Assembly (NCBI GenBank): GCA_958454405.1
Contig: CAUEBO010000045.1
Span: forward strand, 1-22,442
DNA from: an uncultured Eggerthellaceae bacterium
GTDB taxonomy: Bacteria > Actinomycetota > Coriobacteriia > Coriobacteriales > Eggerthellaceae
Direction: 5' to 3'
DNA length: 22,442 bases
Shown here: piece by piece, positions 1 through 7,789 of the stretch
Layout: every line of letters begins with the position of its first letter
Numbering within the stretch: the first letter of the stretch is position 1
The notes under the pieces: model-generated
Told to the model about the DNA's origin: nothing
The model's database searches: none
Seen by the model: the letters and a program-made list of their open reading frames with translations, nothing else
Position numbers and translations under genes: made by a program

Positions 1-269
1 CCGCGCAGGTAGTCGGCGTACGGCTGGAACTGCTCGGGCAGGTCGGCCACGTCGGCGGAGATCAGGTGGTTCTCCACCACGCCGTCCAACAGCTCGAACC
101 AGAAGCATGACAGCTGCGTGAGCACCGCGCCCTTGTGCGGGATCTCGTCTTCCAGGATGTAGTCGAATGCGGAAATGCGATCCGTCGCCACAAGCAGGAG
201 ACGATCCCCCAAATCGTACAGATCACGCACTTTGCCTTGCGCATCCGGCTTGATATCGATTCCGGCCAT
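1..269 (-). CDS. purC: Phosphoribosylaminoimidazole-succinocarboxamide synthase (SAICAR synthetase), N-terminal part
   Basis: PurC joins CAIR and aspartate, with ATP, to make SAICAR in de novo purine synthesis in the cytoplasm. Only the first 89 codons are in the window; the gene runs off the left edge. The visible protein has the family's N-terminal signature: GKVRDLYDLGD at residues 12-22, ATDRISAFD at 28-36, then IPHKGAVLTQLS followed by FWFE. The ATG at 267-269 is preceded by AAAGGA on the minus strand. The gene lies 73 nt downstream of the histidine kinase stop codon with no clear terminator between them, so read-through from the two-component operon is possible. purB, which acts on the PurC product, lies about 6 kb away on the same strand. 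Identification is secure from the motifs; the C-terminal half cannot be checked. Confidence 0.96.
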   Translation of the reverse strand, partial: MAGIDIKPDAQGKVRDLYDLGDRLLLVATDRISAFDYILEDEIPHKGAVLTQLSCFWFELLDGVVENHLISADVADLPEQFQPYADYLR

Positions 270-342
270 GTTGGTCCTTTCGTTGCTCTCTCAGCCCTGA
301 GCCGACGCTGCCGCCTTGCGCGCGCCGTTTCCCCATTATCGT

Positions 343-1983
343 CTATTTCTGGTCTTTGCGCGACTTTCCGCGCGATTTCTGCGCCTTCTGGGACCGCGGG
401 GCCTTCTGCTGCTCTTCTTCGCGGTACAGCGGGATATGGATGGTGAAGCACGCTCCCACGCCCTTGCGGCCCTCGACCTGCACCCATCCGTTGTGACGAT
501 CGACGATCTCCTTCACCACCGACAGGCCGATGCCCAAGCCGCCGCTCTCCCGCGTGCGGCCTTCGTCCGCGCGCCAGAAGCGCGAGAACACCATCTTCGC
601 CTCGTCGGGCGAAAAGCCGATGCCCGTGTCCTCCACCTGGATGGCCGCCATGATGTCGCCGCGGCGCACGCGCACGGTGATGCGCCCGCCTTCGGGCGTG
701 TAGCGCACCGCGTTCGAAATGAGGTTGGCCGTTGCCTGGCGGATCATGTCGGCGTCGCCGAGCACCGTCACGCCCCGTTCCATCTCGTAGGTGAGCGTGA
801 GGTTCGAATCGGCGACGAACGCCTCGTGCGTGGCCACGATGCCCTCGATGAGCTCTCCCACGTCCACGACTTCGCGCTTCATGGGCGTCGAGCGGTTCTC
901 GAGGCGTGACAGCTTCAGAATGGCGTCGACGAGGCGGCTCAAGCGCTGCACCTCGGAATTCACCGTTTCCAGACGCTCTTCGTCGGCTTCGAACACGCCA
1001 TCCACCATGGCCTCCACCGTGGACTGGATGGCCATGAGCGGCGTGCGCAGCTCGTGCGCCACGTCGGTGGTCAGGCGCCGTTCCAGCTCGCGATCGCGCT
1101 CGATGGAATCCGCCATCTCGTCGAACGTCTCGCCGAGGCGCGCGATCTCGTCCTCGCCGTGCAGCTTCGTGCGCGCGGCAAGATCGCCTTCCTTGATGGC
1201 GCGCGCGGTGCTGGTCATGCGGTTGATGGGGCTGACGAGCGCGCGGGCGAACAGGAAGCCGATGCACGACGCCAGCACGATGGCCAGCACCGTGGCGAAC
1301 ACCATGGCCTGGTACGAGTTGTCGCGGAACTCCTCGTCGGTCGAGCGCAGCAGCGCTTCAGACCCGAGCACCCACACGTTCACCGACCCCACGGCCACGC
1401 CGTCATGCTCGATGTTGTCGTATGCGAACTGGTTGTTCGAAGTCGGTTGCGGCGCGAGCGATATCCTGCCCGCAGCCGATTTCCAGCCCTCTCCCGATTC
1501 ACCCATCTGCGTGGAATCCCAAACGAAGCCCCCGCCGTTCTGGCGGATGGAAACGCCGATGCCGCTGTTCATCGACGCCGTGTACTCGCCGGCCGCTATG
1601 ACGTCGGGGCTGTCGAGCGTGCCTGTCTCGTCGTAGACGGCTTCGATGTTCCTCGCGGTCGTTTCCGCCAGGATCTTCATGTTCTCCTGCGTGTACGTTT
1701 GGAAATGCTGCTCCCACACGAACGAGAGCACGCCGATGGCCACCAAGGCCGTCATGGCGGCGATGAAGGCGAACGCCGCGGTCACGCGCGTGGTGTAGGT
1801 GAAGCTGTCCCACCTCAGGCGCCGAGGCTTGCGTTTCCGGCGCTCGCCGCCGGAAGGCAGGACGACAGGGCCGGTCGTGCCGGCGTCGGCGTCGACCGTC
1901 ACCCGCTCGACGCCGCCCGATCGCGGTTTCGGTTCGGAAGCGCCCCGCCTGTCGGAGGGGTCCTGTCGCCTGGCGTCGTCCAC
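343..1983 (-). CDS. HAMP-domain sensor histidine kinase
   Basis: Membrane-bound sensor kinase of a two-component system, 546 aa. Visible order: a charged, probably disordered cytoplasmic N-terminus of about 60 residues; transmembrane segment 1 (about 66-88); an extracellular sensor region (about 89-224); transmembrane segment 2 (about 225-248); a HAMP linker (about 249-298); the phosphoacceptor H box DVAHELRTPL with His310; the N box around NLISNAVRYTP (Asn424); G1 DTGIGF (452-457); the F box FSRFW; and G2 GLGIGL (482-487). All catalytic motifs are intact. The C-terminus is Lys/Arg-rich. The start is a GTG six bases after the response-regulator stop, without a good ribosome-binding site, so translation is probably coupled. 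The stimulus cannot be told from sequence; the divergent Tat-type envelope protein suggests an envelope signal, which is inference. Confidence 0.95.
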   Translation of the reverse strand: MDDARRQDPSDRRGASEPKPRSGGVERVTVDADAGTTGPVVLPSGGERRKRKPRRLRWDSFTYTTRVTAAFAFIAAMTALVAIGVLSFVWEQHFQTYTQENMKILAETTARNIEAVYDETGTLDSPDVIAAGEYTASMNSGIGVSIRQNGGGFVWDSTQMGESGEGWKSAAGRISLAPQPTSNNQFAYDNIEHDGVAVGSVNVWVLGSEALLRSTDEEFRDNSYQAMVFATVLAIVLASCIGFLFARALVSPINRMTSTARAIKEGDLAARTKLHGEDEIARLGETFDEMADSIERDRELERRLTTDVAHELRTPLMAIQSTVEAMVDGVFEADEERLETVNSEVQRLSRLVDAILKLSRLENRSTPMKREVVDVGELIEGIVATHEAFVADSNLTLTYEMERGVTVLGDADMIRQATANLISNAVRYTPEGGRITVRVRRGDIMAAIQVEDTGIGFSPDEAKMVFSRFWRADEGRTRESGGLGIGLSVVKEIVDRHNGWVQVEGRKGVGACFTIHIPLYREEEQQKAPRSQKAQKSRGKSRKDQK

Positions 1984-1989
1984 GTGAGG

Positions 1990-2700
1990 TTACTGGGAAA
2001 CCTTGGTGGGATCCTCGAACCGGTAGCCCACGCCGTGCACCGTGTGCAGCCACTTCGGGTTGCGGGGATTGTCGCCGATCTTCGCGCGCAGGTTCTTCAC
2101 GTGCGAGTCGATGGTGCGCTCGTAGCCCTCGAAGTCGTAGCCGAGCACCTTCTCCACCAGCTCCATGCGCGAGTACACGCGGCCCGGATAGCGCGACAAC
2201 GTGGTGAGCAGCTTGAACTCGCTGGCGGTGAGGTCGATCTCCTCGTTGTTGACCAGCACCTTGTGGCCCGACACATCGATGGTGAGCTCGCCGAACTCCA
2301 GCACTTCGCGCTGGGGCTCGGAATCGGCGTGCACGCGGCGCAGAAGCGCGCGGGCGCGGGCGACCAGCTCGCGGGGGCTGAACGGCTTCACCAGGTAGTC
2401 GTCGGCGCCCAGCTCCAGGCCGATGATGCGGTCTTCCACCTCGCCCTTCGCAGTGAGCATGATGATGGGCACGTCGGAGTTGTCGCGGATGGCGCGGCAG
2501 ACGCGCTCGCCCGGCACGCGCGGCAGCATGAGATCGAGGATGACCAGGTCGAAGTGGTGCTTCGAGAACTCTTCGAGCGCCTCCTGGCCGTCGCCGACCG
2601 CCGTCACCCAGTAGTTCTCGCGCTCCAGGTAAGCCGTCACGGCGTCGCGGATGGCCTTCTCGTCCTCAACTAGCAGTATGCGTCGCGTTTCGTTGCTCAT
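1990..2700 (-). CDS. OmpR/PhoB-family response regulator
   Basis: DNA-binding response regulator paired with the downstream kinase, 236 aa from the chosen start. The receiver domain has the acidic pair Glu12-Asp13, phosphoacceptor Asp56 in LVILDLMLP, Thr83 and Lys105 in LVKPFSP. A winged-helix DNA-binding domain follows (about 130-228), with the typical sequences YSRMELVEKV, RTIDSHVKNLRAKIG and VHGVGYRFE. I chose the ATG at 2698-2700 because GAGGAG lies 8 bases upstream; a GTG three codons earlier overlaps that ribosome-binding site. The kinase starts 6 bases after this stop, so the two form an operon. The upstream region is shared with a divergent gene that may be a target. Confidence 0.96.
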   Translation of the reverse strand: MSNETRRILLVEDEKAIRDAVTAYLERENYWVTAVGDGQEALEEFSKHHFDLVILDLMLPRVPGERVCRAIRDNSDVPIIMLTAKGEVEDRIIGLELGADDYLVKPFSPRELVARARALLRRVHADSEPQREVLEFGELTIDVSGHKVLVNNEEIDLTASEFKLLTTLSRYPGRVYSRMELVEKVLGYDFEGYERTIDSHVKNLRAKIGDNPRNPKWLHTVHGVGYRFEDPTKVSQ

Positions 2701-2810
2701 AGGGGTCACTCCTCAAGCTCGTTGTCTTTCCCGAGTTCTCACGGGGCCCGCACGGCCCGCATCCTTCCCTGTGCAGGCCAGCTCCGAGCGCATAGGTCGT
2801 GTTTGCGTTT

Positions 2811-2819
2811 ATTGTAGCA
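2811..2819 (-). promoter_or_regulatory. Extended -10 promoter of the two-component operon
   Basis: On the minus strand this reads TGC followed by TACAAT, an extended -10 with 5 of 6 matches to TATAAT. No convincing -35 is present, as is common with extended -10 promoters. Transcription would start near 2804, leaving a leader of about 100 nt before the response regulator. Prediction only. Confidence 0.5.
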
Positions 2820-2854
2820 ATTGGACTTGAGCGAGCTCGAACCTGTGCGGGAAA

Positions 2855-2863
2855 TGACACAAT
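2855..2863 (+). promoter_or_regulatory. Extended -10 promoter of the Tat-type membrane protein gene
   Basis: TGA followed by CACAAT (4 of 6 matches) lies 8-16 bases before the ATG at 2871, so transcription would begin at or next to the start codon. No Shine-Dalgarno sequence precedes that ATG, which fits a leaderless mRNA. The 9-base string ACAATAAAC here (2859-2867) also occurs inverted at the opposing promoter (2807-2815), so the two divergent promoters are near mirror images. Confidence 0.4.
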
Positions 2864-2870
2864 AAACACC

Positions 2871-4475
2871 ATGGTAACCCGCAGATCAACACACGCCCAC
2901 CACGCCAAACCCCATTCGTCAGCCGCGCGTCGCGCCAGCAGGCGCAACGCGTCCGGGAACGGCTCGCTGTACGCCGGCGGCCGGCCGAGCGCATCGCGCG
3001 GCGGACACGTCGGCAACGTCGCCGGATACGGCGGCCCGGGGTCGGGCGGCGGGCGAAAGGGCGGCGCGCCCAGCGTCGGCAACGTCGCGGGACTCGGCAG
3101 CTCGGGCGGCCCGGGTTCCGGCGTGCATCGACGCGCAGGCGGAGGCGGCGTTTCGGGCGGCTCCGGCGGCGCGGGCGGCCGGGGCTCCGGCGGACGGGGA
3201 GGCTCCGAAGGCGGCGTGCGCGTCCCCACGCCGAGCGGCGGCGAGGTCCTTCTGACCCGGCGCCATTTTCTGTTCGGCGCCTTGGGAATCGGCGCCGTGG
3301 CGGCCGTGGGAGGCGGCGCTGCCGTCGTTTTGGACCAGATGCAGAGCAGCTCTTCCGACGACCTGGCCGTGCTCCAGGTGCCCGAGAGCGCCGTCACCAC
3401 GTCCGACGCCTGCACCGAGGTGCCGGCCTCCGAGCGCATGGCGCTCGCAAGCAGCTTCGAACTGCCGTACGGCTCGCTCGTCTGGGCGAACGACGACAGC
3501 ATAGCCGCATGCCTGCTGCCCACCGAGCAGTCGAACCCCATCGTGCAGGTGGGCCTGCTCGCCCTCGGATCCGGCACGTGCACGACCGTGCTCAAGCAGG
3601 CCGTGGGCATGGATGAAGGCTTCGAGATATACGACGTCCGCGCCACGTCTTCAGGGCTGGTCTGGACCGAGGCGGACATCCTCGACGGAACGTGGCGCAT
3701 CTACACCGCCACGTCGGACGGATCGAGCATCGGGGAGCCGGCGCTGGCCGACGAGGGCGAGGCCGATTGGCAAACGCCCACCATCGCCGCCGTGGGCGAT
3801 CGGGCGTTTTGGCAGGTGCTGCCCAGGGCCGACGGCGAAAAAGCCTCCGAAAGCTCCACGCTGAAGCGCGCGACCATGGGAACCTCCGACGTCGAAGTGG
3901 TCTACACGTCGAAGGGCCGCATGGCCACCCCGCCCTACGGTTTGTCGGATTCGGTGGTCATCACGCCGCGTACCGACACGTCCTCCATCCATTACCAGCT
4001 CACGCGCATCAACGCCGACACAGGCGCCGTGCTGGACACCATGGCGCTGCCCACGTCCATGCGCCCGCTTGAAGCCGGATACGGCCAGACGGGATTCCTG
4101 TTCTCGTTCGACGCCATCTACAACTACGGCGACGGCATTGCGAACCTGGGCACGTACGCTCCCGCGGTCGCCGTGACGGACGGCAGCTACAGCGACGTTC
4201 CGTGGTTCCGTTTCAACCGCACGCCTACCGCTGCGCCCGCCTGGTGCGGGCCCTACCTCATGGTGAAATCGACGCTCTACGTGTGCGGCATCGATCTGAA
4301 CACGAACGAAAGCTTCCATTTCGACGTGGAAAGCGGGGCGGACGACTACGGGGAGTACCTGGCTACCACCGGCACGCACGGCAACATCGTCACATTCACG
4401 AACATCGACGACAACCCCGTCAACGGCGAACAGCGGAAGTGCTGCATCGTGAAAGTCTGGACGCCGCTCGCATAG
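2871..4475 (+). CDS. Tat-motif membrane-anchored protein with Gly/Arg-rich N-terminus, unknown function
   Basis: I do not recognise a named family. From the ATG at 2871 the protein is 534 aa. Residues 1-128 are basic then Gly/Ser/Arg-rich and probably disordered, with a duplicated segment containing VGNVAG at about 48-53 and 69-74. TRRHFLF at 129-135 matches the twin-arginine consensus and leads into a hydrophobic segment (about 132-154, Ala/Gly/Val-rich) with no AxA cleavage site, so the protein is probably an N-terminally anchored Tat substrate. The rest (about 160-534) is rich in short beta-like stretches with several VWxxxD-type repeats, suggesting a beta-propeller-like extracytoplasmic domain; that is inference. 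It is transcribed divergently from the two-component system, so it could be a target of, or accessory to, that system. A GTG at 2799 is also in frame but would place the promoter inside the gene. Confidence 0.8.
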   Translation: MVTRRSTHAHHAKPHSSAARRASRRNASGNGSLYAGGRPSASRGGHVGNVAGYGGPGSGGGRKGGAPSVGNVAGLGSSGGPGSGVHRRAGGGGVSGGSGGAGGRGSGGRGGSEGGVRVPTPSGGEVLLTRRHFLFGALGIGAVAAVGGGAAVVLDQMQSSSSDDLAVLQVPESAVTTSDACTEVPASERMALASSFELPYGSLVWANDDSIAACLLPTEQSNPIVQVGLLALGSGTCTTVLKQAVGMDEGFEIYDVRATSSGLVWTEADILDGTWRIYTATSDGSSIGEPALADEGEADWQTPTIAAVGDRAFWQVLPRADGEKASESSTLKRATMGTSDVEVVYTSKGRMATPPYGLSDSVVITPRTDTSSIHYQLTRINADTGAVLDTMALPTSMRPLEAGYGQTGFLFSFDAIYNYGDGIANLGTYAPAVAVTDGSYSDVPWFRFNRTPTAAPAWCGPYLMVKSTLYVCGIDLNTNESFHFDVESGADDYGEYLATTGTHGNIVTFTNIDDNPVNGEQRKCCIVKVWTPLA

Positions 4476-4486
4476 ACCTGACCGCC

Positions 4487-4570
4487 CTCCCTGCGATATC
4501 GGGCCGGGGGGCGAGACCGTCGGCCTGCGGCCTCCCAGGATCTCGCCGCCCGGCCCGATATCGCAGGGAG
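4487..4570. repeat. 84-nt near-perfect hairpin (30-bp arms)
   Basis: Arms 4487-4516 and 4541-4570 are reverse complements at 29 of 30 positions, around a 24-nt loop that itself contains GGCC-TGC-GGCC. The hairpin starts 12 bases after the stop codon of the Tat-type protein gene. There is no T-run on either strand, so it is not a classic intrinsic terminator. It could stabilise the 3' end of that mRNA, or be a copy of a palindromic intergenic repeat; I see no second copy in this window. Confidence 0.85.
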
Positions 4571-4682
4571 CTCCATGACCTTGTTCGCTCAACCGAAGGG
4601 CTCAGGGACAATGCGCTGCGCGTTCGAGTCATTGGTCGCTCAGCTTGCGGGCGGTCGTTTCGCGCTTCATGTCTTCTTGGAC

Positions 4683-4715
4683 AAAAAAGGCCGCGCCCGA
4701 ACGGGCGCGGCCTTT
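4683..4715 (-). terminator. Intrinsic terminator of the CoA-transferase gene
   Basis: A perfect 14-bp stem (4686-4699 with 4702-4715) around a 2-base loop. On the minus strand it is followed by six T. It lies 27 bases beyond the CoA-transferase stop codon. The plus-strand side ends CCTTTCGCTTT, so it may also stop transcription coming from the Tat-type gene. Confidence 0.9.
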
Positions 4716-4741
4716 CGCTTTCGGAAGCGGAGCAGACGAGC

Positions 4742-5980
4742 TTACTTGCCCTGCAGCACGGCGAGGGGCGTCGCTTCGGTGACGGCGCCTTCTTCGAGGG
4801 CGGCCTTGATCTCGTCGTCGGTGTAGCCGAGCTCCTTCATGACGTCGACCGTGGCCGAGCCGAGCATGTCGGTGGGCTCGAGCGGAAGGGACTCGTTGAT
4901 TTCGAACTGGACGGGGGCCGTCGGGCACCAGCGATCGCCCTTCGGGTAGGAAACCGGCGCGATGTACTCGTTCACGAGCGCGTTCTCGTCTTCGTAGACG
5001 TCGAGCGGCGTCTGCGCGGGCTCGCACGGCATGTCGTTCTCCTTGAACATCTTCAGCAGCTCTTCACGCGTGAACTGGGCGAAGCCGTCGTCCAAGATCT
5101 TGGTGACCTCGGGGGCCAGGCCCTTGTCGTTCACCGTCTGGCACACCGAGTAGTCGGGATGCTCGGCCAGCTCGTCGCGGCCGATCAGCTTCATGACGCG
5201 CGGCCAATCGCGGTCGTACTCGGGCAGGCACAGCACGACCCACTTGTCGTCCTTGGAGTGGAAGACGTTGTTGAGCGGGTTGTTGACCTCGGTGCGGCTC
5301 TTCGGGTACGGGTTGCCGTACTGGGCCGACACCATGCCGGTGGACAGCGCGTAGATGCCCGCATGCTGCAGCGCGCACGTCACGTAGTCGCCTTCTCCGG
5401 TCTTCTCGCGGCCGACGTAGGCGGCCAGGAGCCCGGCGGCCAAGAACATGGACGCCTGGAAATCGCCGTAGCCGTTCGTCGGGATCATGGGAGCGTCTCC
5501 CCTGTTCACCGTGGTGCCGAACACGCCGCCGCGGCCCATGTAGCAGGTGACGTCGAAACCGGCGGCATCCTTCTCGGCGCCCTTCTTGCCATAGCCCAGA
5601 CCATGGCCCATGATCAGGCGCGGATACTTCGCATGCAGGCTCTCCCAATCCAGGCCCATCTTCGCAAGGGACTTCGTGCGGTTGTTCGTGATGAAGATGT
5701 CCGCATCGGCAAGCAGCTTGTGCATGACCTCGAGGCCCTTCTCGCTCTTGAGGTTGAGCGACACGAAGCGCTTGTGCATGTTGGCCATGTCGAAGCCAAG
5801 GTTCTCGTCGTCGCTGGCGGTCATGCCGAACACGACCGCCTGGTTGACGCGGCCGGGATCGCCCTTGGCCGATTCAACCTTGATGACGTCCGCACCCCAC
5901 TCGCCCAGCACGCGACCGGTGGTCGGCGTGGCCAGAAACGTGGTGAGATCGACCACTTTAACACCCTTCAGTGGCAACAT
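4742..5980 (-). CDS. Family III (CaiB/BaiF-type) CoA-transferase
   Basis: Moves CoA between acyl-CoA and a free carboxylic acid; 412 aa, the usual family length. The N-terminus PLKGVKVVDLT and the following GRVLGEWGADVIKVE are the family's CoA-binding opening. Asp173 in TNGYGDFQA sits where the catalytic aspartate that forms the acyl-anhydride is expected. ERTGEGxYV-like REKTGEGDYV follows. It begins at the ATG at 5978-5980, preceded by AAGGAGGT, one of the best ribosome-binding sites in the window. It is monocistronic: own promoter at 6072-6101, own terminator at 4683-4715. Relatives include FldA and HadA (phenyllactate and 2-hydroxyisocaproate CoA-transferases), BaiF and formyl-CoA transferase; no dehydratase, racemase or acyl-CoA dehydrogenase gene lies beside it, so the substrate cannot be assigned. 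Confidence 0.93.
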   Translation of the reverse strand: MLPLKGVKVVDLTTFLATPTTGRVLGEWGADVIKVESAKGDPGRVNQAVVFGMTASDDENLGFDMANMHKRFVSLNLKSEKGLEVMHKLLADADIFITNNRTKSLAKMGLDWESLHAKYPRLIMGHGLGYGKKGAEKDAAGFDVTCYMGRGGVFGTTVNRGDAPMIPTNGYGDFQASMFLAAGLLAAYVGREKTGEGDYVTCALQHAGIYALSTGMVSAQYGNPYPKSRTEVNNPLNNVFHSKDDKWVVLCLPEYDRDWPRVMKLIGRDELAEHPDYSVCQTVNDKGLAPEVTKILDDGFAQFTREELLKMFKENDMPCEPAQTPLDVYEDENALVNEYIAPVSYPKGDRWCPTAPVQFEINESLPLEPTDMLGSATVDVMKELGYTDDEIKAALEEGAVTEATPLAVLQGK

Positions 5981-6071
5981 AGGTACCTCCTTGGCTCGTT
6001 GAGCATTGGTTTTCAAAGCTGCCCATCTCCTTTGCGCGCAGCAACCATAGCTTCTTGGAGATGATCCATTC

Positions 6072-6101
6072 ATTGTGAGTCATCGCAAGCCCGAGAGTCA
6101 A
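6072..6101 (-). promoter_or_regulatory. Sigma-70-type promoter of the CoA-transferase gene
   Basis: On the minus strand TTGACT (5 of 6) is followed after 18 bases by CACAAT (4 of 6). Transcription would start near 6065, giving a leader of about 85 nt. Within the 290-bp gap 5981-6270 I see no small gene; the only other feature is the hairpin at 6191-6226. Confidence 0.5.
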
Positions 6102-6190
6102 ATGAGGTACGACGGTTCCCCCATTCTGTCCAATCCCCTCATTGAAAGGATCGGTCGCCCTTGGACGCCGGCGCGGAAGACCGCGAAACG

Positions 6191-6226
6191 CAGCTGGGCC
6201 GGGAACCGAAGCTCCCGGCCCAGCTG
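6191..6226 (-). terminator. Hairpin after purB, probable terminator
   Basis: A perfect 14-bp stem (6191-6204 with 6213-6226), GC-rich, with an 8-base loop, 45 bases past the purB stop codon. On the minus strand the following bases are CGTTTCGCGG, a weak T-tract, so termination may be incomplete or factor-assisted. Confidence 0.6.
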
Positions 6227-6270
6227 CCGAACCATACGCCAGCTATCAGCGGTTTTCTCTGCTCGCTCGC

Positions 6271-7614
6271 TTAGAACTCAAGCTCCTTCAGGCGGTCGAA
6301 CACCACGTCCTTGCGGGTGAGGAAGTCCCAGGGGTCGAAGATCTCGTCGAGCACCTCAGGCTTCAGGTTCGCCTCGGGGTCGGCTTCGAGGTTCTCGCGG
6401 TAGGTGGGGCCGTCCACGGCGTTCTGGATGTCCTCCCATACCTTCATGGCGTTGCGCTGCACGATGACGTAGGCGTCCTCGCGGCTGATGCCGGTGTCCA
6501 CCAGGGCCAGCAGCACCTTCGATGAGAAGATGAGACCCTTCGTGCGCCACAGGTTGTGCTCCATCTTGGCGGGGTAGGTCTGCAGGCCGTCCAGCATCCA
6601 CTGCAACTTGGAGAACATGTAATCGAGCGCGATGAAGCTGTCGGCCAGCGCCACGCGCTCGGCGCCGGAGTGGCTGATGTCGCGCTCGTACCACAGCGCC
6701 ACGTTGTCGAAGGCCACCTGCGCGTTGCTCTTGACCGTGCGGGCCAGGCCGCAGACGCGCTCGGCCGTGATGGGGTTGCGCTTGTGCGGCATGGCGCTGG
6801 AGCCCTTCTGCCCCTTCGCGAACGGCTCCTCGGCCTCGATGACGTCGGACTGCTGCAGCAGGCGCACCTGCATGGCGATGGACTCCAGCGTGGAAGCCGT
6901 CACGGCCAGCCCGGCCATCACCTGCGCGTGGCGGTCGCGCGCCAGCACCTGCGTGGACAGCGGGTCAGCCGCAAGCCCCAGGCGCTCGCACACGTACTGC
7001 TCGACGAACGGGTCGATGCTGGAGTACGTGCCCACCGCGCCCGAGATGGCGCCCGTGGCGGCAACCTTGCGAGCCTCCTCCATGCGCGTCTGCGCGCGCT
7101 TGAGAGCCCAGGCCCAGCTGCCGAACTTCATACCGAACGTCATGGGCTCGGCGTGGATGCCGTGCGTGCGGCCCACGCACAGCGTCTCCTGGAACTCGAA
7201 CGCGCGGCGCTTGCACGTCTCGCCCAACTGCTTGATGTCCTCAAGAATGATGTCGATAGCCTGCGTGATCTGGTAGCTGAGCGCCGTATCGCCCAGGTCG
7301 GACGACGTCATGCCGTAGTGCACCCAGCGGCTGGGCGGCTCCTGGCCCTCCGGCACGTCGGCATCGATGTACTCGGCCATGTTCGTGGTGAACGCGATGA
7401 CGTCGTGGTTCGTCACCTTCTCGATCTCGTCGATGCGCTCCACGGTGAAGTCGGCGTGCGCGCGGATCCACGCGGCCTCTTCCTTCGTGATGCCGGACTT
7501 GCCCAGCTCGGCCTGCGCCTCGCACGCCAGCACTTCGATTTCCTTCCAGATGTTGAACTTGTTTTCCAACTCCCAGATGGCGCCCATTGCGGGGCGCGTG
7601 TAACGGTTGATCAC
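6271..7614 (-). CDS. purB: Adenylosuccinate lyase
   Basis: PurB removes fumarate twice in purine synthesis: from SAICAR (made by the PurC pathway step) to give AICAR, and from adenylosuccinate to give AMP. From the GTG at 7612-7614 it is 447 aa. The opening INRYTRPAMGAIW matches the family N-terminus (typically I-x-RY-x-RPEM), with Ala where Glu is usual. TSSDLGDT (103-110), RTHGIHAEP (149-157) with a catalytic-type His, and the fumarase/lyase superfamily signature GSSAMPHKRNP (271-281) are all intact. The GTG is preceded by AAAGGGA. The frame stays open a further 33 codons upstream but that stretch contains the promoter-like motif at 7652-7662, so it is not coding. The gene appears monocistronic. 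Confidence 0.97.
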   Translation of the reverse strand: MINRYTRPAMGAIWELENKFNIWKEIEVLACEAQAELGKSGITKEEAAWIRAHADFTVERIDEIEKVTNHDVIAFTTNMAEYIDADVPEGQEPPSRWVHYGMTSSDLGDTALSYQITQAIDIILEDIKQLGETCKRRAFEFQETLCVGRTHGIHAEPMTFGMKFGSWAWALKRAQTRMEEARKVAATGAISGAVGTYSSIDPFVEQYVCERLGLAADPLSTQVLARDRHAQVMAGLAVTASTLESIAMQVRLLQQSDVIEAEEPFAKGQKGSSAMPHKRNPITAERVCGLARTVKSNAQVAFDNVALWYERDISHSGAERVALADSFIALDYMFSKLQWMLDGLQTYPAKMEHNLWRTKGLIFSSKVLLALVDTGISREDAYVIVQRNAMKVWEDIQNAVDGPTYRENLEADPEANLKPEVLDEIFDPWDFLTRKDVVFDRLKELEF

Positions 7615-7651
7615 GCCGGTCCCTTTCACCCTGTTCTGCCTGATGGCAACC

Positions 7652-7662
7652 AGCATACCGCA
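7652..7662 (-). promoter_or_regulatory. Putative purB promoter motif TGCGGTATGCT
   Basis: On the minus strand TGCGGTATGCT contains the -10-like TATGCT, 38 bases upstream of the purB GTG. Near-identical 11-mers lie upstream of three other genes here (9321-9331, 17391-17401, 19387-19397), always in the gene's orientation. No -35 is recognisable. Confidence 0.5.
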
Positions 7663-7789
7663 AACGGAGGGCGGCGCGGCGTATTTCACGGAAAGCGCCG
7701 TTGCAACGCGCACGCGGGCAGACGGCTAGCAGGTTGGTCGGCTGGCTGGTCGATAGGCGCGCAGGTTGGCGCAGTCAGTCAGCGAGGGA

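Noticed and set aside
1975..2110. CACGTG-containing sequences (also near 8810, 12848, 15383, 21400) as further parS sites
   Set aside because: Only the central hexamer or less matches; the TGTTTC/GAAACA arms are missing.
2799..2870. Upstream GTG start giving the Tat-type protein 24 more residues
   Set aside because: It would put both divergent promoters inside the coding sequence, and it lacks a ribosome-binding site.
2666..3700. Long antisense frame opposite the Gly/Arg-rich region
   Set aside because: Pro-rich translation is the mirror of the Gly-rich codons on the plus strand; no start signal.
5981..6073. 31-residue N-terminal extension of the CoA-transferase
   Set aside because: The internal ATG at 5978-5980 has a near-ideal AAGGAGGT and begins the conserved family sequence directly.
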